64,000 nucleotides of DNA from Allobosea sp. 47.2.35. GTDB taxonomy: Bacteria; Pseudomonadota; Alphaproteobacteria; Rhizobiales; Beijerinckiaceae. Position numbers and translations under genes: made by a program. Each line of letters opens with the position of its first letter. Positions within the stretch are counted from its first letter, which is position 1. The notes under the pieces are model-generated. The model was not told the origin of the DNA. It saw only the letters and a program-made list of their open reading frames with translations, and ran no database searches. The stretch lies in assembly GCF_024655635.1 (NCBI RefSeq), contig NZ_JANLGI010000012.1, forward strand, positions 62,001 through 126,000. Reading direction: 5' to 3'. Shown here piece after piece: positions 45,398-56,235 of this stretch.

Positions 45398-45426
45398 GTC
45401 ATGGCCGGGGCAGGCCCGGCCATGAC
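45398..45426. terminator. Palindromic hairpin between convergent genes (REP-like)
   Basis: Stem GTCATGGCCGGG / CCCGGCCATGAC, 12 bp, five-base loop, in the 45-bp gap between the barrel gene and the convergent pepF gene. Same family as the element at 4831. It probably ends both transcripts although no T run follows. Confidence 0.65.
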
Positions 45427-45434
45427 GAGAGCCT

Positions 45435-47276
45435 TCATTCCATACCTTCAAGCTCGATGATCATGCCCTCGATCATCCGGAGCCCGATCTGCCAGAAGCC
45501 GGGGTCCTTCGCATCGAGACCGAAGGGCGCCAGCAACTCGCCATAAGGCTTGCTGCCGCCGGCCGAGAGCAGCGCGAAATAGCGCTCCTGGAAGCCCTCG
45601 GCAGCGTTCTGGTAGACGCCGTAGAGCGAATTCACCAGGCAGTCCCCGAAAGCATAGGCATAGACGTAGAAGGGCGAATGGATGAAGTGCGGGATGTAGC
45701 ACCAATAGGGCTCGTAGCCGCTCGACAACCGGATCGCCGGGCCCAGGCTCTCTTCCTGCACGCTCATCCAGATTTCGCACAACGCTTCCGGCGTCAGCTC
45801 TCCTTCGCGGCGGGCCTCATGGACCTTGCGCTCGAAGGTATAGAAGGCGATCTGGCGCACGACCGTGTTGATCATGTCCTCGACCTTGGCCGCCAGCATC
45901 GCCTTGCGCTGCTTCTTGTCATTGGTCGAATCGAGCAGCTTGCGGAAGGTCAGCATCTCCCCGAAGACGCTCGCCGTCTCGGCCAAGGTCAGCGGCGTCG
46001 GCGCCATCAGCGCCCCGTTCGGCGCCGCGAGCACCTGATGCACGCCATGGCCGAGCTCATGGGCCAGCGTCATCACGTCGCGCGGCTTGCCCTGATAGTT
46101 CAGCAGCACATAGGGATGCGCAGACGGCACGGTCGGATGCGCGAAGGCGCCGGGCGCCTTGCCCGGGCGGGGCGGGGCATCGATCCAGCGCTCGTCGAAA
46201 AAGCGCTGCGCGATCGCCGCCATCTCCGGCGAGAAGGCGCCATAGGCGGAGAGCACCGTTTCGCGCGCCTCGGTCCAGGGAATCGTGCGCTGCTCGACCT
46301 GCGGCAGCGGCGCGTTGCGGTCCCAGAAATCGAGTTCCTCGCGGCCGAACCACCTGGCCTTCAGGCGGTAATAGCGATGCGACAGGCGCGGATAGGCCTC
46401 GCGCACCGCGGCGACGAGGGCGTTGACCACTTCACGTTCGACTCTATTGGCGAGATGGCGGGAATCCGCGACATCCTCGAAGTTCCGCCAGCGGTCGGAA
46501 ATCTCCTTGTCCTTGGCGAGCGTGTTGGTGATCAGCGCAAAGGTCCGAAGCTCCCTTCGGAACACCGTGCTCAGCGCCTCCGCCGCCTTGCGCCGGACCT
46601 CGCCATCGCTGTCCTGCAGCTTGTTCAGCGTGAGTTCCAGCGTCAGCTCCTCGCCGTCGACGGTGAAGCGCAGCGAGGCGATGGTCTCGTCGAAGAGGCG
46701 GTTCCAGGCCGCCGCGCCGGTCATCGACTTCTCGTGGAACAGCGCCTCGATCCGGTCGTCGAGCTGATGCGGCTTGTCCTTGGCGAGATCGTCGATCCAG
46801 GGCTTCCAGTGCGAGAGCGGCGCCTGGCTCGCGACCTTCGCCAGCAGGTCCGGTTCGATCCGGTTCAGCTCCAGTTCGAAGAACAGCAATTCGGTGATCG
46901 CGGCGTTCAACTTGTCCTGCGTGTCGCCATAGAACTTGGCGCGCTGCGGATCGGTGGTGTCGCCGGAATAGACGAGGCCCGCATAGGCGCCGATCCGGCC
47001 GAGCAGGTCGCTCAGGCCCTCATAGCTTTTCACCGCGGCAGCCAGCGTCGTGCTGCCATCAGCCGCGGCAGCCAGCTCCGCGAGTTTGCCCCGATAACGG
47101 CCGGCCAGCGCCTGCGCCTCGGCAAGCCCCCGCTCCAGATCGCCCTTGAACTCCGGCGACTCGATGCCGGGATAAAGATGGGTCAGGTCCCATTCCGGCA
47201 GATCGCCGGTCGCCCTGGCCGACTTGGCCGCCCCCGCTTTGGCCGCGGAACGCAGGACGGTGTCATGAAAACCCAT
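45435..47276 (-). CDS. pepF: M3-family oligoendopeptidase (PepF type)
   Basis: 613 residues from ATG 47276 (MGFHDTVLRSAAKAGAAK). Zinc site HELGH in MTLAHELGHGVHQVLA (about residue 397) with the downstream Glu in LAETASVFGEM. Family features: LTHLYPGIESPEFKGDLERG at the start and SSGYEPYWCYIPHFIHSPFY before the end. Cytoplasmic, digests short peptides. Divergent from the NtrC-type regulator. Confidence 0.94.
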   Translation of the reverse strand: MGFHDTVLRSAAKAGAAKSARATGDLPEWDLTHLYPGIESPEFKGDLERGLAEAQALAGRYRGKLAELAAAADGSTTLAAAVKSYEGLSDLLGRIGAYAGLVYSGDTTDPQRAKFYGDTQDKLNAAITELLFFELELNRIEPDLLAKVASQAPLSHWKPWIDDLAKDKPHQLDDRIEALFHEKSMTGAAAWNRLFDETIASLRFTVDGEELTLELTLNKLQDSDGEVRRKAAEALSTVFRRELRTFALITNTLAKDKEISDRWRNFEDVADSRHLANRVEREVVNALVAAVREAYPRLSHRYYRLKARWFGREELDFWDRNAPLPQVEQRTIPWTEARETVLSAYGAFSPEMAAIAQRFFDERWIDAPPRPGKAPGAFAHPTVPSAHPYVLLNYQGKPRDVMTLAHELGHGVHQVLAAPNGALMAPTPLTLAETASVFGEMLTFRKLLDSTNDKKQRKAMLAAKVEDMINTVVRQIAFYTFERKVHEARREGELTPEALCEIWMSVQEESLGPAIRLSSGYEPYWCYIPHFIHSPFYVYAYAFGDCLVNSLYGVYQNAAEGFQERYFALLSAGGSKPYGELLAPFGLDAKDPGFWQIGLRMIEGMIIELEGME

Positions 47277-47481
47277 TCGCTCGATACCTCTGCGCACTGA
47301 AACGAGCCCCATCCTTAGGCCGGCACGGGCCGGGGGATCAACGGCGGCGGCACGCATCCTTGCCACCGGCCTCGGGCTTAAACCCCGCTTAACCCTTCTC
47401 GCCGACCATGCCCCAGAACGGAACAGGTGATTCCGCCTGTGACCAAGATTTCTTTCATGCTGCACGGGCTTTCGAGGTGCC

Positions 47482-48978
<1,497 letters not shown>

Positions 48979-49084
48979 GCAGCGACCAATCGAAATGGGG
49001 CGGTCTGTTGCACCGCCGCATCTTGTCTCAACCAGCCGAGTCACGCAGGAATGGCGGGGTTCGGCAGCAATCGGGATAGCGACC

Positions 49085-51001
49085 ATGCGTCCTCGCCATT
49101 GGGCGAAACTGACCTCGGCATCCGCCCTGGCCATCATCCTGGGATGCCTCCCGCTCCGCGCCGAGACCCCTCTCACCACCGATGCGACGCTCGGCATCCC
49201 GCTGCCGGAGCAGCCGGAACTCAGCCTGTCCGATGTCGCGCCGCCGCCCCCCGCCGCGCAGACCGCGACCGCCCCGGCTCATTCCGCCGATGCCGAAATC
49301 GTCACCGGCACGGTGATCCCCGGAAACCGCCTGCTGGACCCCGCGAAGCAGGATGCCGCCGCCCCCCTCGACATCACCGAGGAAGCGGTCACGCTCGACA
49401 TTCCCGCGATCGAGATGCCGGCCGCCGACCCGGCCCTGACCCCCGTCGTCAAATCGCCGGCTCCGACTGAGGCTGCCCCACAGGCCGGGCCGCTGCGCAC
49501 CGTCGAGCCGCTGGTGCCCATGCCGGACGTGCCGAAGGTCGTCGTCGAATTGCCGCCTGGCTCCGAGTTCTCCGCCGCCATCGCCGCTGCCCTGCCTGAG
49601 GCGCTGACGCTGCGTCGCCTCGGCGAGCGCGAGCGCAACGAAATCGTCGCGGCGTATCAGGCCAATGAGAACCGCCCCTTCTGGGTCGGCGCCAAGGGCT
49701 GGAACGAGGCCGGCAAGCGCATCGCGACACAGCTCGGCCGCGCCGGCGAGGACGGCCTGCGTCCGAACGACTATGCGCTGCCCGTCTTCGAGGCGAGCGA
49801 CAGGGCGAAGCTCGCCGAGGCCGATATCCGTCTCTCGGCCATCGCCGTGCTCTATGCCCGCGACGCCCGTGGCGGCCGCCTCAACCCGCGCCAGCTCTCC
49901 AAGCTGATCACCCCGACCCTCTACCTGCCCTCGGCGACCGAAGTGCTCTCGGAGCTGGCCGGCGCGGCCGATGCCGGTGCCGTGCTCGCCGCCTACAACC
50001 CGCCACATGAGGGCTATCGCCGCCTCAAGGCCAAGCTCGCGGAGATGCGCGAGCATCTCGACGACACGCCGCTGGTGCGCATTCCCGCCGGCCCGCCGCT
50101 CAAGCTCGGCATGCGCGACGATCGCGTGCCGCTGGTGCGCGCCCGCCTTGGCCTTGGCCCCAGCGAGGAGCCGGTCTTCGACCGCTCGACCGCGCTGGCC
50201 CTGACCGATTTCCAGAAGAAGGCCGGGCTGCCGGCCAACGGCATCCTCAGCGAGCGCACGCTCGCCGCGCTCGGCAAGCCGGCCAGCGCGCGCGGCGAAG
50301 AGGACATCATCGCCCAAATGGAGCGCTGGCGCTGGCTGCCGCCCGATCTCGGCACCGACCACATCATGGCCAATGTCCCGGAGATGCGCGTGCGTGTCAT
50401 CCGCTCCGGCAAGGTCGTGCACGAGACCCGCGCCATCATCGGCAAGCCGGAATCGGCGACGCCCATCTTCTCGCACAAGATGGACCACGTCATCGTCAAC
50501 CCGTCCTGGTACGTGCCGCCCTCGATCCTGAAGAAGGAATTCCTGCCGGGCCTCGCGGCCGATCCGGAATACGCCGCCAAGCGCGGCTATGTCGTGACCC
50601 GCACCAAGGGCGGCGGCATCTCGGTGCGGCAGCCGCCGGGCGAGCGCAACGCGCTCGGCTGGATCAAGTTCATGTTCCCGAACGAGCATGCGGTCTATCT
50701 GCACGACACGCCGAATCGCCGCCTTTTCGCCGGCGAGCGCCGCGCGCTCAGCCATGGCTGCGTCCGCGTCGAGAACCCCTTCGCGCTGGCAGACCAGGTG
50801 CTCGGCCCGGAATGGTCGCATGAGCGGCTGAAGCGCCTGATCGGCTCGGGCGAGCGCCGCATCAACCTGCCGCAGCCCCTGCCGATCCACCTCGTCTACA
50901 ACACCATCGTCGTCGGCGACGACGGCCAGATCACCCGCTTCGACGATGTCTACGGCTTCCACCGGCTGGTCCGGCAGGCGCTGGAGCACCAGGGCGGCTG
51001 A
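49085..51001 (+). CDS. L,D-transpeptidase (YkuD domain, YcbB-like)
   Basis: 638 residues from ATG 49085; the longer frame overlapping the regulator gene was rejected. Signal stretch LTSASALAIILGCLPLRAET. N-terminal Pro/Ala-rich linker, a scaffold domain (about 200-345), PG-binding-like domain (VPLVRARLGLGPSEEPVFDR; TDFQKKAGLPANGILSERTL), then YkuD with the catalytic Cys in RALSHGCVRVENPFALADQV (about residue 559). Forms 3-3 cross-links or attaches proteins to peptidoglycan in the periplasm. Confidence 0.93.
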   Translation: MRPRHWAKLTSASALAIILGCLPLRAETPLTTDATLGIPLPEQPELSLSDVAPPPPAAQTATAPAHSADAEIVTGTVIPGNRLLDPAKQDAAAPLDITEEAVTLDIPAIEMPAADPALTPVVKSPAPTEAAPQAGPLRTVEPLVPMPDVPKVVVELPPGSEFSAAIAAALPEALTLRRLGERERNEIVAAYQANENRPFWVGAKGWNEAGKRIATQLGRAGEDGLRPNDYALPVFEASDRAKLAEADIRLSAIAVLYARDARGGRLNPRQLSKLITPTLYLPSATEVLSELAGAADAGAVLAAYNPPHEGYRRLKAKLAEMREHLDDTPLVRIPAGPPLKLGMRDDRVPLVRARLGLGPSEEPVFDRSTALALTDFQKKAGLPANGILSERTLAALGKPASARGEEDIIAQMERWRWLPPDLGTDHIMANVPEMRVRVIRSGKVVHETRAIIGKPESATPIFSHKMDHVIVNPSWYVPPSILKKEFLPGLAADPEYAAKRGYVVTRTKGGGISVRQPPGERNALGWIKFMFPNEHAVYLHDTPNRRLFAGERRALSHGCVRVENPFALADQVLGPEWSHERLKRLIGSGERRINLPQPLPIHLVYNTIVVGDDGQITRFDDVYGFHRLVRQALEHQGG

Positions 51002-51015
51002 GGGTCTCTGGGCAG

Positions 51016-51042
51016 AGGTGCCCTATCTTATGGGCACCTTTT
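51016..51042 (+). terminator. Terminator after the L,D-transpeptidase gene
   Basis: Stem AGGTGCCC / GGGCACCT (51016-51023 and 51032-51039), eight-base loop, followed by TTTT. It lies 15 bases after the stop. Confidence 0.8.
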
Positions 51043-51190
51043 CGCCATGATCCGACTTTAGCCACGTTCGGCAGGAATTTCTTGGCGTGGCGATTGCCGG
51101 CTCGCTAACGAGACGTTAACGCTTCTCCGCAACTGTTCGTTCACGTTTATCGCACCGCTTCGGCGGGGGCACCGAGACGGGTCAGACAGA

Positions 51191-52975
51191 TTGGGCAGGA
51201 CAACCGCCACGCTTGCAGGATGCGCGCCGTCCGGCACAAGGCCGACCGCGCGACAGGCGCTGGCGCTTGGCTTGGCCGTGGTCGCCTCGCTGGTCGGCAT
51301 CCGCGGCACGCAGGACGCCGCCGCCAATGGCGATACCCGCACCATCACCATCCGGCACATGCACACGAAGGAAGAGACGACCGTCACCTTCAAGCGTGAC
51401 GGCCGCTACGATTCCGCCGGGCTGGAGAAATTGAACTGGGCGCTGCGCGACTGGCGCACCGACGAGCCGACCCGGATGGACCCGCGGCTCTTCGACGTCG
51501 TCTGGGAGGTCCAGCGCCAGCTCGGCTCCGACCAGCCCTTCCACGTCGTCTCCTCCTATCGGGCGCCCGGCACCAACGCGATGCTGCGCCGCCGCTCACG
51601 CGCCGTCGCCAAACACAGCCAGCACATGCTCGGCAAGGCGATGGACTTCTATCTGCCGGACGTGCCGACCGCCCGCATCCGCGAGATCGGCATGCGGCTC
51701 CAGCGCGGCGGCGTCGGCTTCTACCCGAACGCCCATACCCCCTTCGTCCATCTCGATGTCGGCTCGGTCCGCTCCTGGCCGCGCATGACGCGCGACCAGC
51801 TCGTGCGCCTCTTCCCCGACGAGAAGACCGTCCATCTGCCGGCAGACGGCCAGCCGATGGCCGGCTATGAGCTCGCCAAGGCAGAGATCCTGTCGGGCGG
51901 CGGCGCGGTCGCCGGCTATGCCACGGCCGAACTCGACGAGGGCGCCGTCATGGCCTCGGGCCGCAAGAGCCTCTGGGCCTCGCTGTTCGGCGGCGACGAC
52001 GAGGAGGCCGATGCCCGCCCAACCGCACGCGGCCGCCGCGCCGCGCCGCGTCAGCAGCCGGCGGTCATGGCCTATGCCAGCCCCGGCTACAGCGACGGCA
52101 ATTCGTCCGATGGTGGCCGCTTCGCCGTCGCCATGGCTCCCGCAGCAGAACCTGTGACCCGCTCGCTGACACGCGAGCGCTCCGAGCGCCTGGCGCCGCA
52201 GGTCAACGCCGCTCCGCCTCAGCCCGCTCCGGAACCGGCGCCCCAGCCGGCCGTCGCCGCAGCACCGCAGCGCGTGCAGGAAAACCGGCCGCAATTGATC
52301 GATGCGCCGTTGCCCCTGGCGCGGCCGCGTGGCCTCTCCGTGCCCGCAGACGACGGCGCACCTGTCCAGATCGCCGCCCTGCCCGCGGCCGGTGGCGCGC
52401 TGGCCTTCGCGCCGCAGCCTGACCAGAAGCTGGTGCTGGCCTCTCTGCCGCCGCGCCGCCCCGGCGAAGTGGCCGGCCCGAGCGAGCTCGTCGTCGCCGG
52501 CCAGCCCACCAACGCCCCGCTGCCGCCGATGCGGCCGACCGCCCTGGCGGATGCCGCGATCGCCTCGCTGCGCGGCACCGGAGCGCCGGAAGCCCCGCTT
52601 GCCCAAGCCGCGGAAGGCCGCCTCGTCACCGCATCACTGCCGCCGGTACGGCCACGCGAGGGCGGCGTAAGCTTCGCGACCGCGACCCAGCGCTCCGTCC
52701 CGGTTCCGGAAGAGCCCGAGGATACCGCCGCGCTGGACCGCGGCGGCCTGAACTCCCTGTTCGCCGCCGTCTCCCGCACCGGCAGCACACCCGGCAAGCC
52801 GGTGAATGTCGCGACCGCCCGTGCCAAGGCCGCCGGCCCGTCAGGCGCGCCGATTGCCGGCCCGAGCCCGGCCGCGGCGCTCGGCTTTAGCCATGCCGAC
52901 CCGGTCGATGCCAAGCCTGGCACCTTCTCCGGCCCGGCCGTCCGCCCGCTGCCGACGAACTTCGTCCAGAACTGA
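51191..52975 (+). CDS. DUF882 (YcbK/M15-like) exported protein with long Ala/Pro-rich tail
   Basis: 594 residues from TTG 51191. Hydrophobic signal ALALGLAVVASLVGIRG. Peptidase M15-type domain about 45-205: VVSSYRAPGTNAMLRR, metal ligands in HSQHMLGKAMDFYLP (His and Asp) and HTPFVHLDVGSVRSW (His). The tail (about 250-594) is low-complexity, with repeated LPP(R/M)RP motifs such as ASLPPRRPGE and APLPPMRPTA. Like other DUF882 proteins it probably trims peptidoglycan. Located after the L,D-transpeptidase, which fits a wall-remodelling pair. Confidence 0.88.
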   Translation: MGRTTATLAGCAPSGTRPTARQALALGLAVVASLVGIRGTQDAAANGDTRTITIRHMHTKEETTVTFKRDGRYDSAGLEKLNWALRDWRTDEPTRMDPRLFDVVWEVQRQLGSDQPFHVVSSYRAPGTNAMLRRRSRAVAKHSQHMLGKAMDFYLPDVPTARIREIGMRLQRGGVGFYPNAHTPFVHLDVGSVRSWPRMTRDQLVRLFPDEKTVHLPADGQPMAGYELAKAEILSGGGAVAGYATAELDEGAVMASGRKSLWASLFGGDDEEADARPTARGRRAAPRQQPAVMAYASPGYSDGNSSDGGRFAVAMAPAAEPVTRSLTRERSERLAPQVNAAPPQPAPEPAPQPAVAAAPQRVQENRPQLIDAPLPLARPRGLSVPADDGAPVQIAALPAAGGALAFAPQPDQKLVLASLPPRRPGEVAGPSELVVAGQPTNAPLPPMRPTALADAAIASLRGTGAPEAPLAQAAEGRLVTASLPPVRPREGGVSFATATQRSVPVPEEPEDTAALDRGGLNSLFAAVSRTGSTPGKPVNVATARAKAAGPSGAPIAGPSPAAALGFSHADPVDAKPGTFSGPAVRPLPTNFVQN

Positions 52976-52978
52976 CGT

Positions 52979-53587
52979 TCATTCCCGGTCGATCGGCCAG
53001 GCCTTGAACACGTCGAGTGCCTCGCAGGCGCGCGCCTGGTCGGCCAAGGCCGGCCAGCGCTCCTCCGGCGCGAATTCCGGGATCACGAAGCGGCAGAAGC
53101 CCCAGGCGATGGCGGCCGCGACATCGCTCGGCAGCAATTCCGGCCCGGCCGTCAACTCGCCTTCCTTCGCGGCCGCATCAAGCAGATCGAGCGCGACATG
53201 GAGCTGGCTGACGATGCGCTCCTGCCAGGGCGCGTAGCGCTGCGCCTCCGGGCGCTTGCGCTCATATTCGATCGAGACCGCCTTGTCGGCCGCGACGATG
53301 CCGATGCCGGTCAGCGCCAGATCACGGCGCCGCGCCACGCCTTCGAGCGGGCGCAGCGAGCGTCCCGCGACATCCTCGAAATGCTGGATGATCAGCAGGG
53401 ATTCGCTGATGGCGATGCCATCGTCGGTGATCAGCGTCGGCGCCTTGATCAGCGGGTTGATCGCCCGGAATTCCTCCATGTGCCGGAAGACCGAGACCGA
53501 GCGATGCTCGAACGGCACCTCCAGCAAGGTCCCCGTGATCGCCGCGCGGCGGACATAGGGGCTATCCAGCATTCCGACGAGCAGCAT
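52979..53587 (-). CDS. Glutathione S-transferase family protein
   Basis: 202 residues. Thioredoxin-like half: LVGMLDSPYVRRAAITGTLL, then NPLIKAPTLITDDGIAISES (cis-Pro and glutathione Ser). C-terminal helical domain from about 85. Ser in SPYVRR may be the catalytic residue. Substrate unknown. Convergent with the DUF882 gene, gap three bases. Confidence 0.9.
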   Translation of the reverse strand: MLLVGMLDSPYVRRAAITGTLLEVPFEHRSVSVFRHMEEFRAINPLIKAPTLITDDGIAISESLLIIQHFEDVAGRSLRPLEGVARRRDLALTGIGIVAADKAVSIEYERKRPEAQRYAPWQERIVSQLHVALDLLDAAAKEGELTAGPELLPSDVAAAIAWGFCRFVIPEFAPEERWPALADQARACEALDVFKAWPIDRE

Positions 53588-53665
53588 CGCGACCTCCGTT
53601 TCAACGCGGCGGCAGAGTGCCGAATCCCCGCTGCAAAGCCACGCGAATTCGCGTGATGCGCGGGA

Positions 53666-54658
53666 TCACGCCGCTTGATGCTCGGGTTTCGTGACGGGCG
53701 TAAGCTGCTCGCTCAATGGCTCATCGAGCCTCAAGCCGCGCTGGTGCGCCTCCATCTGGCAGGGATCCCAATAGGGCGTACCGCCGAAGCGCTCGACCAG
53801 AAGGTCGATCAGCACCCGAACCTTGCCGGGCACATAGGCGCCGGGCGGGCGCACGACATAGAGCGCCCGCGTCGGCATCGGATAATCCAGCAGAATCGGC
53901 TCGACCGCGCCTGAACGGATCGCGTCCGAAGCGATGAAGGTCGGCAGCACCGTCAGCCCGAGCCCCGCCACAGCCCATGAGAGCAGCGTGTCGCCACTGT
54001 CCGAGTGCATCCGGCCGGGGGGCCTGACCGTGATCCAGCGCTTACCGGTCCGGAAAACCCAGTCCTGATCGTTGGTGCCGCTATAGAGCAGGCAGTCATG
54101 GTCGTTGAGGTCGGCGGGGATGGCCGGGCGCCCGCGCCGGGCCAGATAGGCCGGGCTGCCGACGACGGTAGCATGGACCGGTGCGATCTTGCGGGCGATC
54201 AGGCTGGAATCCTTCAGCGAGCCGATCCGGATCGCCGCATCGAAGCGTTCGCCGATCAGATCGACATAACGATCGCTCGCCTGCACATCGATTTCGAGCC
54301 GCGGATACATCTGCGCGAGCTCGCCGAGCAGCGGCGCGACATGCCTGTTGCCGAAGGTCATCGGCATCGCCAGCCGCAAGCGCCCGGCGACGCCGCCAGC
54401 CCGCTGCGCCACCGCCTCCCGCGCCTCCTCCAGCTCGGCCAGGATGCGCTCGCTGCGCGCCTTGAACTCGAGCCCGGCTTCGGTCGCTGCGACGCCGCGC
54501 GTCGTGCGGCTGAGCAGGCGCGTGCCGAGCTCCTCCTCCAGCCGGCTCACCCGCCGGCTGACGATCGATTTCGCCAGGCCCAGCGTCTGCGCCGCCCGGC
54601 CGAAACCGCCCGCCTCGACCACGGCGATGAAGCTTCGGATATCGTCGAGCTCCGCCAT
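53666..54658 (-). CDS. LysR-family transcriptional regulator
   Basis: 330 residues. HTH at 1-60 (FIAVVEAGGFGRAAQTLGLA then KSIVSRRVSRLEEELGTRLL) and a periplasmic-binding-like effector domain (about 90-300). Divergent from azoR with a 115-bp gap that contains a 19-bp dyad, the usual arrangement for a LysR regulator of its neighbour. The inducer is unknown; quinones or azo compounds are reasonable guesses from the target. Confidence 0.93.
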   Translation of the reverse strand: MAELDDIRSFIAVVEAGGFGRAAQTLGLAKSIVSRRVSRLEEELGTRLLSRTTRGVAATEAGLEFKARSERILAELEEAREAVAQRAGGVAGRLRLAMPMTFGNRHVAPLLGELAQMYPRLEIDVQASDRYVDLIGERFDAAIRIGSLKDSSLIARKIAPVHATVVGSPAYLARRGRPAIPADLNDHDCLLYSGTNDQDWVFRTGKRWITVRPPGRMHSDSGDTLLSWAVAGLGLTVLPTFIASDAIRSGAVEPILLDYPMPTRALYVVRPPGAYVPGKVRVLIDLLVERFGGTPYWDPCQMEAHQRGLRLDEPLSEQLTPVTKPEHQAA

Positions 54659-54694
54659 CGGTGTTCCCCTAGCAGCAACAGTCTGGTTCCGATT

Positions 54695-54713
54695 ATGGCG
54701 GTTCTAGCGCCAT
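54695..54713. promoter_or_regulatory. Candidate LysR operator in the lysR/azoR gap
   Basis: ATGGCGGTTCTAGCGCCAT: perfect six-base arms ATGGCG / CGCCAT around a seven-base centre, within the divergent gap. It shows the partly symmetric, interrupted form expected of LysR sites; assignment is inferred from position. Confidence 0.55.
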
Positions 54714-54773
54714 TCGTGAACCACTACCTTCCGGGTCATCGAAATCACTCCTGCCAGATAGGAAGTTTTCATC

Positions 54774-55379
54774 ATGGCTACCGTCCTCGTCCTCAACAGC
54801 AGCGCGTCGGGCGCCGATTCGGTTTCCCGTCAGCTCGTCCAGGCGACCGTCGCCCGGCTGCGCGCGCAGAATCCCGGCGTTCACGTCGTCGAGCGCGACC
54901 TCGACGCCAACCCGATCCCGCATCTGAACGCCGAGACGACGGCGGCCGTTCGCGCCGGCATCAACGGAACCAAGGCGCAGCAGGATGCGCTCGCCCTCTC
55001 CAACGCCCTGGTCGAGGAGCTGAAAGCGGCCGACACCATCGTCATCGGCGCGCCGATGTACAATTTCGGCATTCCTTCGACGCTGAAGAGCTGGTTCGAC
55101 TACGTGCTGCGCGCCGGCATCACCTTCAGCTACAGCGAAGCCGGTCCCGAGGGCCTGCTCAAGAACAAGCGCGCCATCATCGTCGAGAGCCGCGGCGGCC
55201 TCTACAGCAGCGGCCCGGCCCAGGCCATGGATTCGCAGGAGCCGCATCTGCGCACCATGCTCGGCTTCGCGGGCATCACCGACGTGACTTTCATCCGCGC
55301 CGAGAAGCTGGGCTATGGCCCTGAAGCGCGCGCGGAGGCGATCCGCAACGCCAATGCCGAGCTCGCCCTCGTCGCCTGA
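54774..55379 (+). CDS. azoR: FMN-dependent NADH:quinone oxidoreductase / azoreductase AzoR
   Basis: 201 residues. Flavodoxin-like fold: ATVLVLNSSASGADSVSRQL at the start (FMN phosphate loop), GAPMYNFGIPSTLKSWFDYV (about 100-119, FMN site) and SRGGLYSSG (about 145). Matches AzoR/AcpD. Likely reduces quinones and azo dyes with two-electron chemistry. Divergent from the LysR gene and followed by a strong terminator. Confidence 0.94.
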   Translation: MATVLVLNSSASGADSVSRQLVQATVARLRAQNPGVHVVERDLDANPIPHLNAETTAAVRAGINGTKAQQDALALSNALVEELKAADTIVIGAPMYNFGIPSTLKSWFDYVLRAGITFSYSEAGPEGLLKNKRAIIVESRGGLYSSGPAQAMDSQEPHLRTMLGFAGITDVTFIRAEKLGYGPEARAEAIRNANAELALVA

Positions 55380-55393
55380 GGCACTTGCCAACG

Positions 55394-55430
55394 AAAAGCC
55401 CCGCATCGGGAGACCGATGCGGGGCTTTTT
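55394..55430 (+). terminator. Strong Rho-independent terminator after azoR
   Basis: Stem AAAAGCCCCGCATCGG / CCGATGCGGGGCTTTT, 16 bp, loop GAGA, with a T run; the A tract on the other side makes it work in both directions. It also marks where the compact core chromosome stops and the accessory end begins. Confidence 0.92.
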
Positions 55431-55510
55431 CATGCCTGCGTGGAAATGTGCACCTAGGCATATCTAGAAACGCGCTCTCTGAAAATAAAGAGCTTTTTCC
55501 TTCGGCAGGC

Positions 55511-55584
55511 ACTCATATTTTGACACGACCGAATCCATATTCTGGTCATGTTCGCCCTCCCTGCCCCCATAATTTGAAACACAT
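55511..55584 (+). repeat. Composite repeat copy R1
   Basis: Three related segments: CATATTTTGACACG (55514), CGAATCCATATTCTGGTC (55529) and CATAATTTGAAACAC (55568). The copy is interrupted by CCTCCCTGCCCC compared with R2-R4. See the finding on the repeat family. Confidence 0.7.
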
Positions 55585-55893
55585 ACTTCGGCTGTGACTC
55601 GGAGGCCTAAAATCGGGCGTATACTCCCCCTCGCCGAGGAAAATTCCGCGATCGCCACGATTCAGGGCAACCGGTGCTCTCAATTGAGATCTGATTCGTT
55701 GGTTGAGCGCCACCTCCGAGGCCAGCGAAGTCGATTTTCGTCCGCGCTTTCGGCTCTTGGACGTCTAGCAAGGTCGCGCGCCGCGTTCTCCTGCGGCTGC
55801 GGGCCTCTTATCGGCCGCAGGAATGAGCGGTAGATTCCTGCAGCGCCCTCAATTCAGGAAAATCGGCGCCCTACTTTTCCAGCAAGAATCAGA

Positions 55894-55942
55894 CTTCGAA
55901 TCCATATTATGTCCCAAATCGAAGCCGTCTTTTGAAACTTGC
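55894..55942 (+). repeat. Composite repeat copy R2
   Basis: Two subunits in tandem: CTTCGAATCCATATTATG, then ATCGAAGCCGTCTTTTGAAA. Each is about 23-24 bases and similar to the other. Confidence 0.75.
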
Positions 55943-56154
55943 GTGCGCCCGGCCAATCTCCCTTGGATCACCCCAGCGGATGATGAGCCGAGCTCCGCCT
56001 TTGCGCGGATATGAGCCGCGCCGGGCCGGTCTCGCGCAGATGAAGCCCCTGCCTCGCCAGGTCGAGCATCCCGCCCCGTAGGGCGAGAGTGCAGTCAGCC
56101 CAGAGACGAGCCTTACTCTGCAAGTTGGAGCATTGATTTTCTGAACATTTCCTC

Positions 56155-56202
56155 GGTTCAAACCCATTTTATGGTCGAATTCGAAGCCATATTTTGAAAC
56201 AC
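56155..56202 (+). repeat. Composite repeat copy R3
   Basis: Subunits GTTCAAACCCATTTTATGG and ATTCGAAGCCATATTTTGAA, followed by ACAC. It ends 34 bases before the antitoxin start. Confidence 0.75.
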
Positions 56203-56235
56203 GGTCGCGCCTATCCGGACCTGGGAGCTGTCATC

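Larger units (their letters stand above)
55431..56235. other. Gene-poor stretch with repeats R1-R3
   Basis: About 800 bases with no convincing gene. Short open frames on both strands lack ribosome sites and have erratic composition. The recognisable content is three copies of the composite repeat (near 55511-55584, 55894-55942 and 56155-56202), annotated separately. Confidence 0.6.

Noticed and set aside
45678..47300. 540-residue plus-strand open frame
   Set aside because: Antisense of pepF, whose HELGH motif and family length are clear on the other strand.
55907..56167. Minus-strand 86-residue frame between R2 and R3
   Set aside because: Runs across repeat copies, no ribosome site, and Arg/Gly composition like non-coding GC-rich DNA.
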